From Mya arenaria (lineage: Eukaryota > Mollusca > Bivalvia > Myida > Myidae), in the NCBI RefSeq assembly GCF_026914265.1, contig NC_069136.1, forward strand, positions 48,220,381-48,284,380: DNA of 64,000 nucleotides. Direction: 5' to 3'. A model generated the notes under the pieces. It made no database searches. It was not told where the DNA came from and worked only from the letters and a program-made list of their open reading frames with translations. Below are positions 10,950 through 23,100 of this stretch, in pieces. Every line of letters begins with the position of its first letter. Within the stretch, counting starts at the first letter, position 1. Position numbers and translations under genes: made by a program.

Positions 10950-13900
10950 GAAACTTAGCAAATGACAGGCACATACTTGACGATTACAGCATAATTCTTG
11001 ATCACGCGCGCATAGTCATTATACATCTGGAATTCAAATGTTTGATGAAACTAATCACCTTATCAAACTCCAGTAATAAAACGAAGGCTGGACTCTTTAA
11101 ACGGCATAGACTGTCCTTTGTTTCATTTAAAATGGTGTAGTAAAAGAAAAGTTATCTTTGATTTAAGTCTTCATTTTAAGCAAAATATTGCCTTCTGACG
11201 TAGCATATATGACGTAATTTATCAAGTGGTATAAACACACTGAAATATGTTGAATGTGCCTTACCTTACTTAATACAAATAAATACTTTGTACATTTTAT
11301 TTTCAATCGTACTTAATTACATAACCAAATCGTATATTATTATTACATGAATATATAAAACATTCGATCGATGGCATTAAGAATCGCAGAGGTCAGTATC
11401 ATATCGCAAATGAATTTCTATAAACGGGAAACACTATATTGACAGATTTGTTAGAAAGGCCAAACGTGTGAGAAACATTACTATGGCGCTCAAGATAGCA
11501 ACTATTATTTGTATTTGCTACTGTACTATATTTATGCTGTTACATCATCATCTGTCTCGTCAACGATTGGTCAAAATTATATATTGGGTTTCGCATCTCA
11601 CTCAGATAAAACAGGGTATTATAAGTGTTCTCCTCAGTCACAGATAAACAGGACAAAAATAATAATAATTATATTTGTTTATATTTATATGCTACAAAAT
11701 GTGAATGCTATATATAACGCGGTAAGATATTTTAAGACGCATTCTGAAGTAAATGATTATTTTTATTGCGGATATAAAAAAAACATCAAATAAATATCTG
11801 GCGCATTTACATTTTTTCTTAATGAATTTATAAAATGTTTGACTGTGTTAGACGGTGCCATAATAAAATGTCAGAATAAGCCATCATAAAATGTCAGAAC
11901 GCGTCATGAGTTGTTTAACGTTTGTTTAATGAACTGGTGACTATTTACTTTACTTTTAACCATTTTCTTTGTCTTTTTATTGTTTGAAAGATGTACTCTT
12001 ACTCCCACATAAGATTTACCACAATTTATAATATTGTTTTAATATTCCAAAAAGGATGAATAAATGTCGAAAACAAAAGTTCTAATGAAGGATACCGAGT
12101 TAAATTTGAAGGAAATGAGCATAAAACACAGTATTTCTACCTCATGATATTATAGTAGATCGCAGTAAATCTTTATAAGCATTCACCAATCATTAAATAT
12201 TTGATACATAAATATTTGTGCATTATTTAGTAAGTCGTTAAAGGTTTATCAGTCAAACATTGATGTTTGTTATACATGTTATACATGTGTATGTACTGAT
12301 TATGAATAAGAGTGTCACTTTGAAGGCTAATATTTTTGCCAAACAAATCTGATACTTTAGATAAATCACTTTTCTACTTTGCAGATGCATATTGTTGTTA
12401 TGGGTATAAAGTCGTGCAAGTTTATTAAACAGTTATTGGCTGGTGTTGAGGTGTGTACCCCGATGTATGACTCATAGATTGTGATTATCACCAAGACGAA
12501 GTTTAATAAGTGTTTTTTCATGAATGGCAAAGCGTTGCTTCAATTGCTTTTCGGATGAACTTTGAATGCAGTCTTCTTTTTATGGCGAGTTTTACCATTT
12601 TACCCTGCGGGCATATTTCTCCCAGATTACGTGCATATAAATGCAGGTACTCACGGGATTATATTAACCTTCGGGGCCAGTTTGCTCCAAGTCTGGAGGT
12701 CGGGTAAATTTGCTCCGGTGGGTAGTTTAGTTTATATCATATAAACGCAAAAACTGCCCCCAGTATTTCTATTTGGCCAGATTTTTACTGTAAATAATAG
12801 ACAAATAAAACAATACGAAGAAAAATGTTTTAATACAAACTATATACAAATTATATCAACCTTTCTTTTAAATTTCTTGTAAGTCAGGTTTGGTTATTAA
12901 GCCTGCCTTTGAAACACATGTCATAATTGTGTGCTTAACATTCTAAGTTCACTGAGTTAAATGTCAAAGAACTTTAAAATGATAAACAATACGCATATAT
13001 TTGATTTTTTTTAATTTAAAAATGAAATCGTGAAACTTGAACTCGTAAAGTTTAAATGTTTTCTGACACTCTTGCAATATTAGTTTTGTAAGATTCTTTA
13101 TTATTTCCTTGAATGAATTGCAATATATTATTGCGTAAGTTTGTGAACAGTTAAACAAATATAAGCCTTTATAGAAAAATCAATTAAAATAAACTTTGCC
13201 AGTAAATTCTCAATTAAAAAGCGCCAATATTGTTATTACCTTTTAATCACATCATATACCCTTGCTTCCGGGTTTCCATAGCCATAACGAATTTATTTGT
13301 ATTACACATGGGTTATAAAACATTGCTGTTTTCCTATTGGTCAAAAACATATTTCTCCGCATGCTTGTAAAAAATAATAATTGGCAAAGCAAATGCTTAA
13401 TCGGCAATATTCTAGCAAGTCATACGTTTATTTCTCATTTTCTATTTATATTATAGTTTTACTTTAATAAGTAGTACACTTTCCATTTGGTAATTGATTC
13501 GTCTTGATTTCTTTCGATAACAATAATGTATTCAACATGTACTTTTGAGAGGAGCTAAAACAACTTGTTTAGAATTCATGAAAATGTCCATAATTTATGG
13601 TGAGATCGCATGATTTGTTTCCATTCAAAATAAGACGATACGAGATTGTGTTATGTACACAATGTCTGTGTATTGGTCTTAATCTAAATTTGGAGATTTT
13701 TATTATAGAAAGGACCCTAAAGGCCCCTAGCCAATAAGAAAATAAATAGGAAATTGGCCACTACTGTGACGTCAGTGCAATTAGCAGGAGATGCACAGCA
13801 GGGGAATATCATGCCAAACATTCCTTAAACTAGGCCTTTAAACTTTCCATCATTTGTACTTATGTATTTGTCTTCCGATTAACTTTTTGCTCATCCTTTG

Positions 13901-14100
13901 GGGTCGTTGGATACGTCTAATTTATTTTTTGAAGAACTCTTCAGTCTATGTTAGAGGGGCTTGACAGTCTTCTACTTATAATTGCTCCCAACGAAAAAAA
14001 TTCAATCAAAAAACGGCAGGGGCCATATTCACTAACGCACATACATAAAAGGAAACCAGAAGTTTCGTAATTGCGCGTTGTCTTGCCCGGTTTGTGTCAG
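10950..14100. other. Opsin upstream region, no gene recognised
   Basis: AT-rich. It includes a 53-codon ORF at 11483-11644 with a hydrophobic start (MALKIATIICICYC) and a 94-codon overlapping ORF at 11509, neither with a recognisable family. A 5' exon of the opsin could lie here, since the first coding exon begins at an acceptor. Confidence 0.4.
13767..13774. promoter_or_regulatory. Consensus CRE (TGACGTCA) upstream of the opsin
   Basis: A perfect palindromic cAMP-response element lies about 370 bp before the opsin start codon. CREB/ATF proteins bind this motif. Its position is suggestive only: an 8-mer can occur by chance, and the transcription start is not visible because the first coding exon appears to be preceded by an intron. 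Confidence 0.3.
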
Positions 14101-14143
14101 ATGGAGTTTCTAGTACGGCTAAATTCACCGGTTTTCTTTCCAG

Positions 14144-17100
14144 ATGACGTTTCCAATGTCAATCTTTGTGTTGAATATAACCACGGACACGCATGGAGTT
14201 CCATCAAATGATACCTTACCTCAGAAGTTTCAGTCTAAACTCTCCACATGGGAAGACAGTTTGGTCGCAGTGTATCTACTGCTTGTATGTAAGTACTTAT
14301 GTGTAGTTGTGTTGTTTTTTTTGCTGGTGGTTGTCTGTATATATGCTGGTGGTTGCCTGTTTTTATTCTGGTGTTTGTCTGTATTAATTTATGCGAGTGC
14401 CTGTATTTATTCTGGTGGTTGTCGTTTGTTATCTACGTCATCCATGTAAGTGTACGTTGTAGTTTGTATAAGTTTGCCAGTCGATGTCCAGGGCACATTA
14501 AAAGTGTGTGATATACGTCATCCATGTAAGTGTACGTTGTAGTTTGTATAAGTTTGCCAGTCGATGTCCAGGGCACATTAAAAGTGTGTGATATACGTCA
14601 TTTAAGCAAGTGTACGTTGTAGTTTGTATAAGTTTGCCAGTCGATGTCCAGAGCACATTTAAAGTGTGTGATATACGTCATTTAAGTAAGTGTACGTTGT
14701 AGTTTGTATAAGTTTGCCAGTCGGTGTCCAGGGCACATTAAAAGTGTGTGATATACGTCATTTAAGCAAGTGTACGTTGTAGTTTGTATAAGTTTGCCAG
14801 TCGATGTCCAGGCACATTTAAACTGTGTGATATACGTCATTTAAGGAAGTGTACGTTGTAGTTTGTATAAGTTTGCCAGTCGATATCCAGGGCACATTTA
14901 AAGTGTGTGATATACGTCATTCAAGTAAATGTACGTTGTGGTTTGTATAAGTTTGCCAGTCGATGTCCAGGGCACATTTAAAGTGAGTGATATACGTCAT
15001 TCAAGTAAGTGTACGTTGTAGTTTGTATAAGTTTGCCAGTCGATGTCCAGAGCACATTTAAAGTGTGTGATATACGTCATTCAAGTAAGTGTACGTTGTA
15101 GTTTGTATAAGTTTGCCAGTCGATGTCCAGGGCACATTAAAAGTGTGTGATATACGTCATTCATGTAAGTGTACGTTGTAGTTTGTATAAGTTTGCCAGT
15201 CGATTTCCAGGGCACATTAAAAGTGTGTGATATATGTCATCCATGTAAGTGTACGTTGTAGTTTGTATAAGTTTGCCAGTCGATTTCCAGGGCACATTAA
15301 AAGTGTGTGATATACGTCATTCATGTAAGTGAACGTTGTAGAAGTTTGTATAAGACATTCGGTGTCCAGGACACATTTAAAGTGTGTGATATACGTCACT
15401 CATGTAAGTGAACGTTGTAGAAGTTTGTATAAGACATTCGATGTCCAGGACACATTTAAAGTATGTGATATACGTCACTCATGTAAGTGAAGGTTGTAGA
15501 AGTTTGTATAAGACAGTCGGTGTCCAGGACACATTTAAAGTATGTGATATACGTCACTCATGTATGTGAACGTTGTAGAAGTTTGTAAAAGACATTCGGT
15601 GTCCAGGACACATTTAAAGTGTGTGATATACGTCATCCATGTATACGGGCACGGTGGTTGACAATGGCATATACAGAATCACAATAAAAGCACGTTGTGC
15701 AACAGTCTTTTAGCCTACCCGAATTCAAAGTTTGGTAGCTTTACGTACACGTTCTACCTGTGGTTAGAAATGGATGTGTGTAATTATACCGTTTGAATAT
15801 CTTTTGTGACGATGTATCTGCCTGTCAAAATGTTTCCAAAACAAATGCAACATGTTTTATTTGTTTATTTTTTATTACAGCAATACTAGCCGTCGTTCTA
15901 AACACGATGGTGCTATATACGTGTATAATGAACTGGTCTCGCCTTGCACTACACGACCTATACATAGTGAACCTGGCACTCTGCGATGTATTAGTTCCCG
16001 TCTTTGCCTTCCCTCTGACGACCATCTCCTCGTTCTGTCATCGATGGGTTTTCCTTGAAACAGGCAAGTCATTGTTTGCCACTTTTATTTTTGTGTTTGA
16101 GTGTTGGTTCGTTTTGGATTTTCTACGTTTTGGAAATGGGTATAATTTCCCAAATGCGCAAGTGTTTGAGACTAAGTATCTTTCGGTCAAGCCTCGAAAA
16201 ATGATAGTGATAGTGATATTTAATTGAAAAAGAAACTTGTTCATGTTTCAAGTTACAAGTTCACCGTTTTCTTATTAATGTCGCGGGGTCAATTTGCCCT
16301 GCTCTATATGTTTGTGTTAGTGTCATATGTCTACATGTCTACATGTATGTTTATCCAGTACACGTACTTTCCAAGTCCATCTTTCTTGTGATAATCCATT
16401 TTCCTATTCTTCCATTCCTTTCAGTCATTCCTATCATTCACTAATTCATATACTAATTTCACTTTCATTTTCGCTTTCACTTTCTATATTTATTAAAGTA
16501 GTTCGCCTCGTGCACAGCTGGTGGCGGTATTTTCCTCGTGCACAGCGCACTCATATTTTGTCGATGGAGACGTAAACATCGTTGGATAAATTTGGAAACA
16601 TTACTGTTTCATTTCTTTATAAAAGTGTATTTGGATAATTCCAGGTATGATTTATTACTATAATATACATGTTGGCATTGTGTGAATTTGTCTTTTGTGT
16701 AATTTGATGTATTGGCACTCATATTTTGTCGATGGAGACGTAAACATCGTTGGATAAATTTGGAAACTTTATTGTTTCATTTCTTTATAAAAGTGTATTT
16801 GGATAATTCCAGTCGCCCTGAGAGACGAACCATTTTCATTCGCGACATTAATATGACAACAGTTTGTTCATAGCAAGTAGCAAAACAATTTTAAATCACA
16901 AATTATACTTCCGGGGACATTTTTCAGACCATAAAATCAAATTCAATATTTAGAAACTTTAATATTTATGCAACATGCTTACGTTGCTATGGAAACATAA
17001 CTATAAGTGTGCACGCAATGTTTTTAAATATCTCTGTAAATGAATTGCGTATATTGAGGACGAAATTTAGGGATAAAGGACAGTTCATGCTTGGTTCAAA

Positions 17101-20100
17101 GATTTTCAAAGCACATTTCGCCTCGATTGAAAACTTGTGACAAGCATTCCAAGGAAACTACAGAACTGTATGACAACATGAAGGTACCAAATTACAGGGG
17201 GAAATTGGGCGCTGAAACATGGTCGATGTTTAATTATTTAATAAGGGAGATAAAAAACAGCAGAAATACATACCGTCTCACTAGGCGCTGACATTTTTAG
17301 TGCTTGGTATCAAAACAATGAACCACGTCATTACCGCCTCTGTATACTTTCCATGCTGAAATAAACACTTTTTAAACAGCAAGCGCATATATATTTTTTG
17401 TTCGAATACTTATTTTGGTTCGTATTCATATTTAGTTCAAATACATATTTTATTAGAATATATTTAGTTTCGAAAATATATTTTGGTTTCAATGCATACT
17501 TACGGTCTACATATTTTTAGCCTCGTTTTCACAGTATTGCATGTCCTTAATTGACTTTACTTTTATTTCTACACTATTTCATACAAAGGCACACATTTTC
17601 CTATTGATTCATAAAACGTTGAACTAAGGTTCAAGTAACCAAATGTGATGCGATTTGTTGTTATTCGAAACACGTATACTACGTGTGACAGCGTTACATA
17701 TCCAGTTCGAAACACTTTATGTGTGACAGTGTTAAATCTATTCGAATTTAAATAGATCTCAGGGGGACAAGGTCGGTATAAAACAGACGTACATACGTGT
17801 AGTCTAAATAAAGGCTTTCCACTATTGTAAGGGTGACAGGGTGGTGTTATGCTAGGCTATTTGCGTTTTGATCAACGGCAATTTTGTTTCAGGGTGTGAA
17901 ATATACGGGTTCCTGTGCTTCTTTTTCGGGGTAGTGAGCATCGTTACCCTAACTGAAATGGCACTTGTCAGATACACGATCATTTGCAGACCTGCTTTTG
18001 GTAATATTTAGTATATTACTAATGTATTAAATATCGACTTAGAACGCGACTGCAGCAAACAAACTGGTGCAGCTCTATCCCGCGTCTCCGTTTATGAGAG
18101 GCGGGCTTCTACTAGTATATGATAGGATTTAGCTTGAAATGCAAATCGCAGTACGGACCAATATATTTTTAGAACGAATGAATTAATATGAGTACTTTTT
18201 CTCAAAGGTTGCTATATATCTTATTGGATCGCACATTTAGATTAAATTCCGAAATATATTGTTTTTCTCCATAGCAATATAAGTGGAAACTAAAGTTGGA
18301 AGCACGAGCAAATTGTAGTTATAACCATTCTATATGATCGGCGAACATTTTATTCCTGAAATATTCTGCATGACACGTTTCCTTTTACAGATATGACTTG
18401 CAAAAGGAAAAGCCGCGCCCTGCTCATTCTTCCTTATATCTACGGCGCATTGTGGTCAGCGATTCCTTTCGTTGGGTATGGCTCTTACGAAGTTGAATCC
18501 TACGGAATATCTTGCTCGTTACACTGGGCTGATAATCGAGTGTTCACAACCTTGGTAGTGGTGTTTTTATACATACTTTTTTTATCGAGTTTTCACATCC
18601 TTGGTAGGTGGAGCCAGCTTGCGGTGAGTGAGATATAGTTGTCACAATGGCGGCTCGGCGTATGTTCGTGCGTCCGTGCGTCCGGACTAAACCTTGTCCG
18701 GGCTTTATCTTGACACTGCATTGTAGTATTTTCAAAGAACTTGCAATGAAGGTTCACCATGATGAGGTGCCATGTCGTGCACAAGACCCCCGTCTGTAAC
18801 TCAGAGGTCAAGGCCACGCTTAGAGGTCAAAGGTTAATATGATCCTTGTCCGGGTTGAATCCATTATATGATTTTCAAATAACTTGCCATGCAGGTTTAT
18901 GGTGATAAGGTGGCGTGTCGCCTCAAAGGTCAAGGTCACTCGTAGAGGTCAAGTTGAAATGATCATGAAATAGCTGTATCTTGACCATGAATTATAGGAT
19001 TTTTAAACACTTGCCATGAAGGTTCACCATGATAAGGTGGCGTGTCGCGCAGAAGATACAGGTCTGTCCCTCAAAGGTCAAGGTCACTCGTAGAGGTCAA
19101 GTTGAAATGATCATGAAATAGCTGTATCTTGACCATGAATTATAGGATTTTTAAATACTTGCCATGACGATTCACCATGATGAGGTGGCGTGTCGCGCAG
19201 AAGATACAGGTCTTTACCTCAAAGGTCAAGGTCACTCGTAGAGGTCAAGTTGAAATGATCATGAAATAGCTGTATCTTGACCATGAATTATAGGATTTTT
19301 AAATACTTGCCATGACGATTCACCATGATGAGGTGGCGTGTCGCGCAGAAGATACAGGTCTTTACCTCAAAGGTCAAGGTCACTCGTAGAGGTCAAGTTG
19401 AAATGATCATGAAATAGCTGTATCTTGACCATGAATAATAGGATTTTTAAACGCTATGACGGTTCAACATGATGAGCTAGCGTTTCGCATACAAGTCTCA
19501 TGTCTGTACCTCAAATGTCAAGGTCACACTTAGTGGTTAAATGTTAAAATGAGTAATGTTGATAGAACTGGTTTTGACTGAACCTTGTCCGGGCTGGATC
19601 TTGATCATGCATTTTAGAGTTTTAAAAAAGCGGCGAAGTGTCATGTGTCAAAGGCTGATTCTACGCGCTCGACATGTGCCATTTGACTTCTAGTTGATAT
19701 CTATAATTCTTAACAGAGTTTTCAGAACCTGTATATATGTGTTGTCTCGTAAATAGTTTTGATAACTGAATTACCGCAAGTTTGGTAAGTGGTGTTTTGT
19801 ATATAATCCATCGTCGGCAACCACAGTACATTTTCCGTTACACTTCATAATGATACACACATAATAAAGGGTAAAATGTACCGTGGTTGCCGACGATGTA
19901 TATAATCAGAATATCCGATGGACAATGTTAGTTCAAAGTTTATTGGCAAAAGCGGCACGTAAATGCCTATGTCCATTTTAAATATAGTCCTAGAGACCTA
20001 CATAATATTAACATATACAAATAACACACAGAGAAAAGTGTCATATTTTAAGAGTGAAAAACATATAAAGTAGGTATTTAAGAAACAGTTAATTTTTTAT

Positions 20101-23100
20101 TAATTTCATTTCAGCTTTGATATGTCTAGCTTCATTTAGCATTTTTGTTGGAGGTGGATAATAAGTAAGGCCGTAATATGTTTGTAAGATCTTAAGTGTT
20201 CAATGCAAAATAAACAGCATTTAAACTTTCTATCAATACAAGTGTTTTCTGTACATCTGCCGGTTTCATTTTCTAATTAATATGCAGGTAATACTTAAAA
20301 TGCCATATATTTTCTTGAACTATCGTCTTTGATCTGCACTTAATAATTTTTAGAAGAAAGTTTATCCTAAAGTATAGTGGCAATTATAGCATATCATAAA
20401 AAGGAGCATTCCACTTGTAACGATATAGGAAGATCAATCATATTCAAATCACAGGTTCATCTTAACTTATATTTTTCAAGAACCTTAGACGTAACACATC
20501 AACTTCTTTGAAATTATAGACACCCTAAACCCCAGAGTCATTACATAAACTAGGTACAGCCATATAATAGAGGCAGACAAAGATGATTTTGTTTAATTGT
20601 TATAAGGATACACAGCTATGGTAAACTTTTAGGTGCTGGTCATTTAACATTTTTCGCAGCATTTCCAGTGAAGTGAAAGTTAAGGTCAAGTTAATTGAAA
20701 ATATTGACTAATTCGTTGTTAATATGAAAGGAATGTTGCTAGCTTCCTTAATTTTTTCAAACACATACACTTTGGATTTATTTATTGTATTGATTTTTCT
20801 TTATTAGTAATTATCAAGCACCATTCTTTCAAATGATGCCAATATTATAGGAGTCATCAGGCAACAAATGAAATATGTATTTGTAAATCGGGTACATGTA
20901 CATGTACTTAAAGTGACACTCGTATTTAAAATCAATATATACACATTTATAACAAACATAACTTGTGAGTGATAAACCTATTACTACATAGATAGATAGA
21001 TACTTTTTATTCCTCCATAAGTGAAGAGATTATGTTCGTTATCCACATTTAAACTAAACATCAGTCTAAAGTAGCATTATCAATCTTAAATATAGAGAGT
21101 GCATTCTGGACCACATAAGGGTACCTGGCATTTAGTTATATTGTACATTAATTATGCTTTGCAGCGCATTCGTGAAATACAATTTAAGATACAAGATTCT
21201 TTATCTAAATTCGGGTATATGATAACAAGAACCATTAGCTCAATGGGCTATTTTCCCGCATGAATAACAAACATACTTTAAACGTCGGAATATAACAATG
21301 AACTGTCGTGTTAATCACGCTCAACCGTACCTACAAGTGTTGTAAGCGCGACGAAATTATCAAGTCGCCATGTTCGTATTTATTATATTTTATATCAATT
21401 TCATTATATGGTAATTGTTTCAGGTATCTGTATGTTGCATCGGTCTACCTGCAGGATGTATCGTTATGGCGTACGGCAGTATTCTGTCTGCATCAAAGCG
21501 AAGTCGTAGCAAAGTGAAAGAACATCAAAAGATACTTACAAACACACAAAGGAAACGAGAAGCATATCTTACAAAGGTATCATAATGTAGACCCATATGG
21601 TAAAAAATATTTGATTGTCGACCCAGGGACGAATGTTCGATCCTTCCCCTTATTGTTAAAACTACTAAGGCTTTCGAGATGACTTTGTGCCAGTCTCCTT
21701 TGTGCTACCTCTAACGATGCACGTCCCCTCTCTTACCTGGGTTACATCTTGTATGTGCCCTCCCATGTTTCCTGGGCTATACCCTGTCTGCGCACCCTGC
21801 CCCTCCACCATCTTGTCTGCTTACTTTACTCCAACCGGACTCTGCCTCCCCCCCCCCCTCACACTGCCATTCGGTCTGTATAGTCTATCGCCACCCATCC
21901 TGTCTGCATCCTGTCTGCGCATTCTTCCCCCACCAACCCTGTCTGCACTCTCTGCCCACAACCATCCTGTCTGCACACATTGTCACTTACCGTCCTGTCT
22001 GCACACTCTGCCCCCATCTATCCTTTCTGCACACATTGCCCCCACCCATCCTGTCTGCGCATTCTGCCCCCACCAATCCGGTCTGCGCATTCTGCCCCCA
22101 CCAATCCGGTCTGCGCATTCTGCCCCCACCAATACGGTCTGCGCATTCTGCCCCCATCCAATCCTGTCTGTACACTTTGCCGACAACCATCCTGTCTGCA
22201 TACTTTGCCCCCAACCGTTCTGTCTGTACGCTTTGCCCCCACAAATCCTGTCTGCACAGTCCGCCCCATTCCATCCTGTATGCACACTCGGTCCCCACCG
22301 ACCCTTTCTGCGCAATCTTCTCCCCACCAACCCTGTCTGCGCACTCTGCTCCTCACCAACACTGTCTGCAAATTCTGCCCCACCCCCACTAATCTTGTCT
22401 GGGCATTCTGCTCTTTACCAACCCTGTCTGCGTACTCCCCCCCCACACACACACACTAATTCTGTCTGTGCTTTCTGCTCCCCACCAACCCTGTCTGCGC
22501 ACTCTGTCTCTCCACCAACCCTGTCTGCGCACTCTGTCTCCCCACCAACCCTGTCTGCGCATTCTGCTCCCCACCAACCCTGTCTGCGCACTCTGTCTCC
22601 CCACCAACCCTGTCTGCGCACTCTGTCTCCCCACCAACCCTGTGTGCGCATTCTGCTCCCCACCAACCCTGTCTGCGCACTCTGTCTCCCCACCAGCCCT
22701 ATCTGCGCACTCTGTCTCCCCACCAATCCTGTCTGCGCATTCTGCTCTCCACCAGCCCTGTCTGCGCATTCTATCTCCCCAACAACCCTGTCTGCACATT
22801 CTGCTCCCGTCCCACTCACAATCCTGGTCGTACCTTTTTACATTTGTACTCAAAGAACTGCACGTCATTTATTTGGGAAATTTTAAAGTGACAAGCATAT
22901 TCTTTTGCGTTTTGCAGATCACGTTCGCGATGTGTCTGGCATTTCTTGGATGTTGGATGCCATACGCGGTGGTGTCTATGTGGGCCGCGTATGGAAACCC
23001 AGACCTCATTCCCCTCAAGTTTACCCTTGTTGCTGTTCTTATCGCCAAGTCATCAATCGTTATAAACCCTGTCATCTACTTCCTTCTCAGCAGGAAATTC

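Noticed and set aside
11483..11793. Small ORFs with hydrophobic start
   Set aside because: A signal-anchor-like start exists, but no recognisable family, no splice partner and high AT content; kept only as a note in the upstream region entry.
18555..18603. Extending opsin exon 4 to the donor at 18604
   Set aside because: It would leave phase 1 before a phase-0 exon 5 and make TM5 too long; the donor at 18555 restores both frame and OPN5-like spacing.
21687..22886. 399-codon ORF and several overlapping ORFs on both strands
   Set aside because: They are produced by the 30-bp CT-rich satellite, which lies within an opsin intron; composition is pure repeat (LSAHS-type decamers) with no start context.
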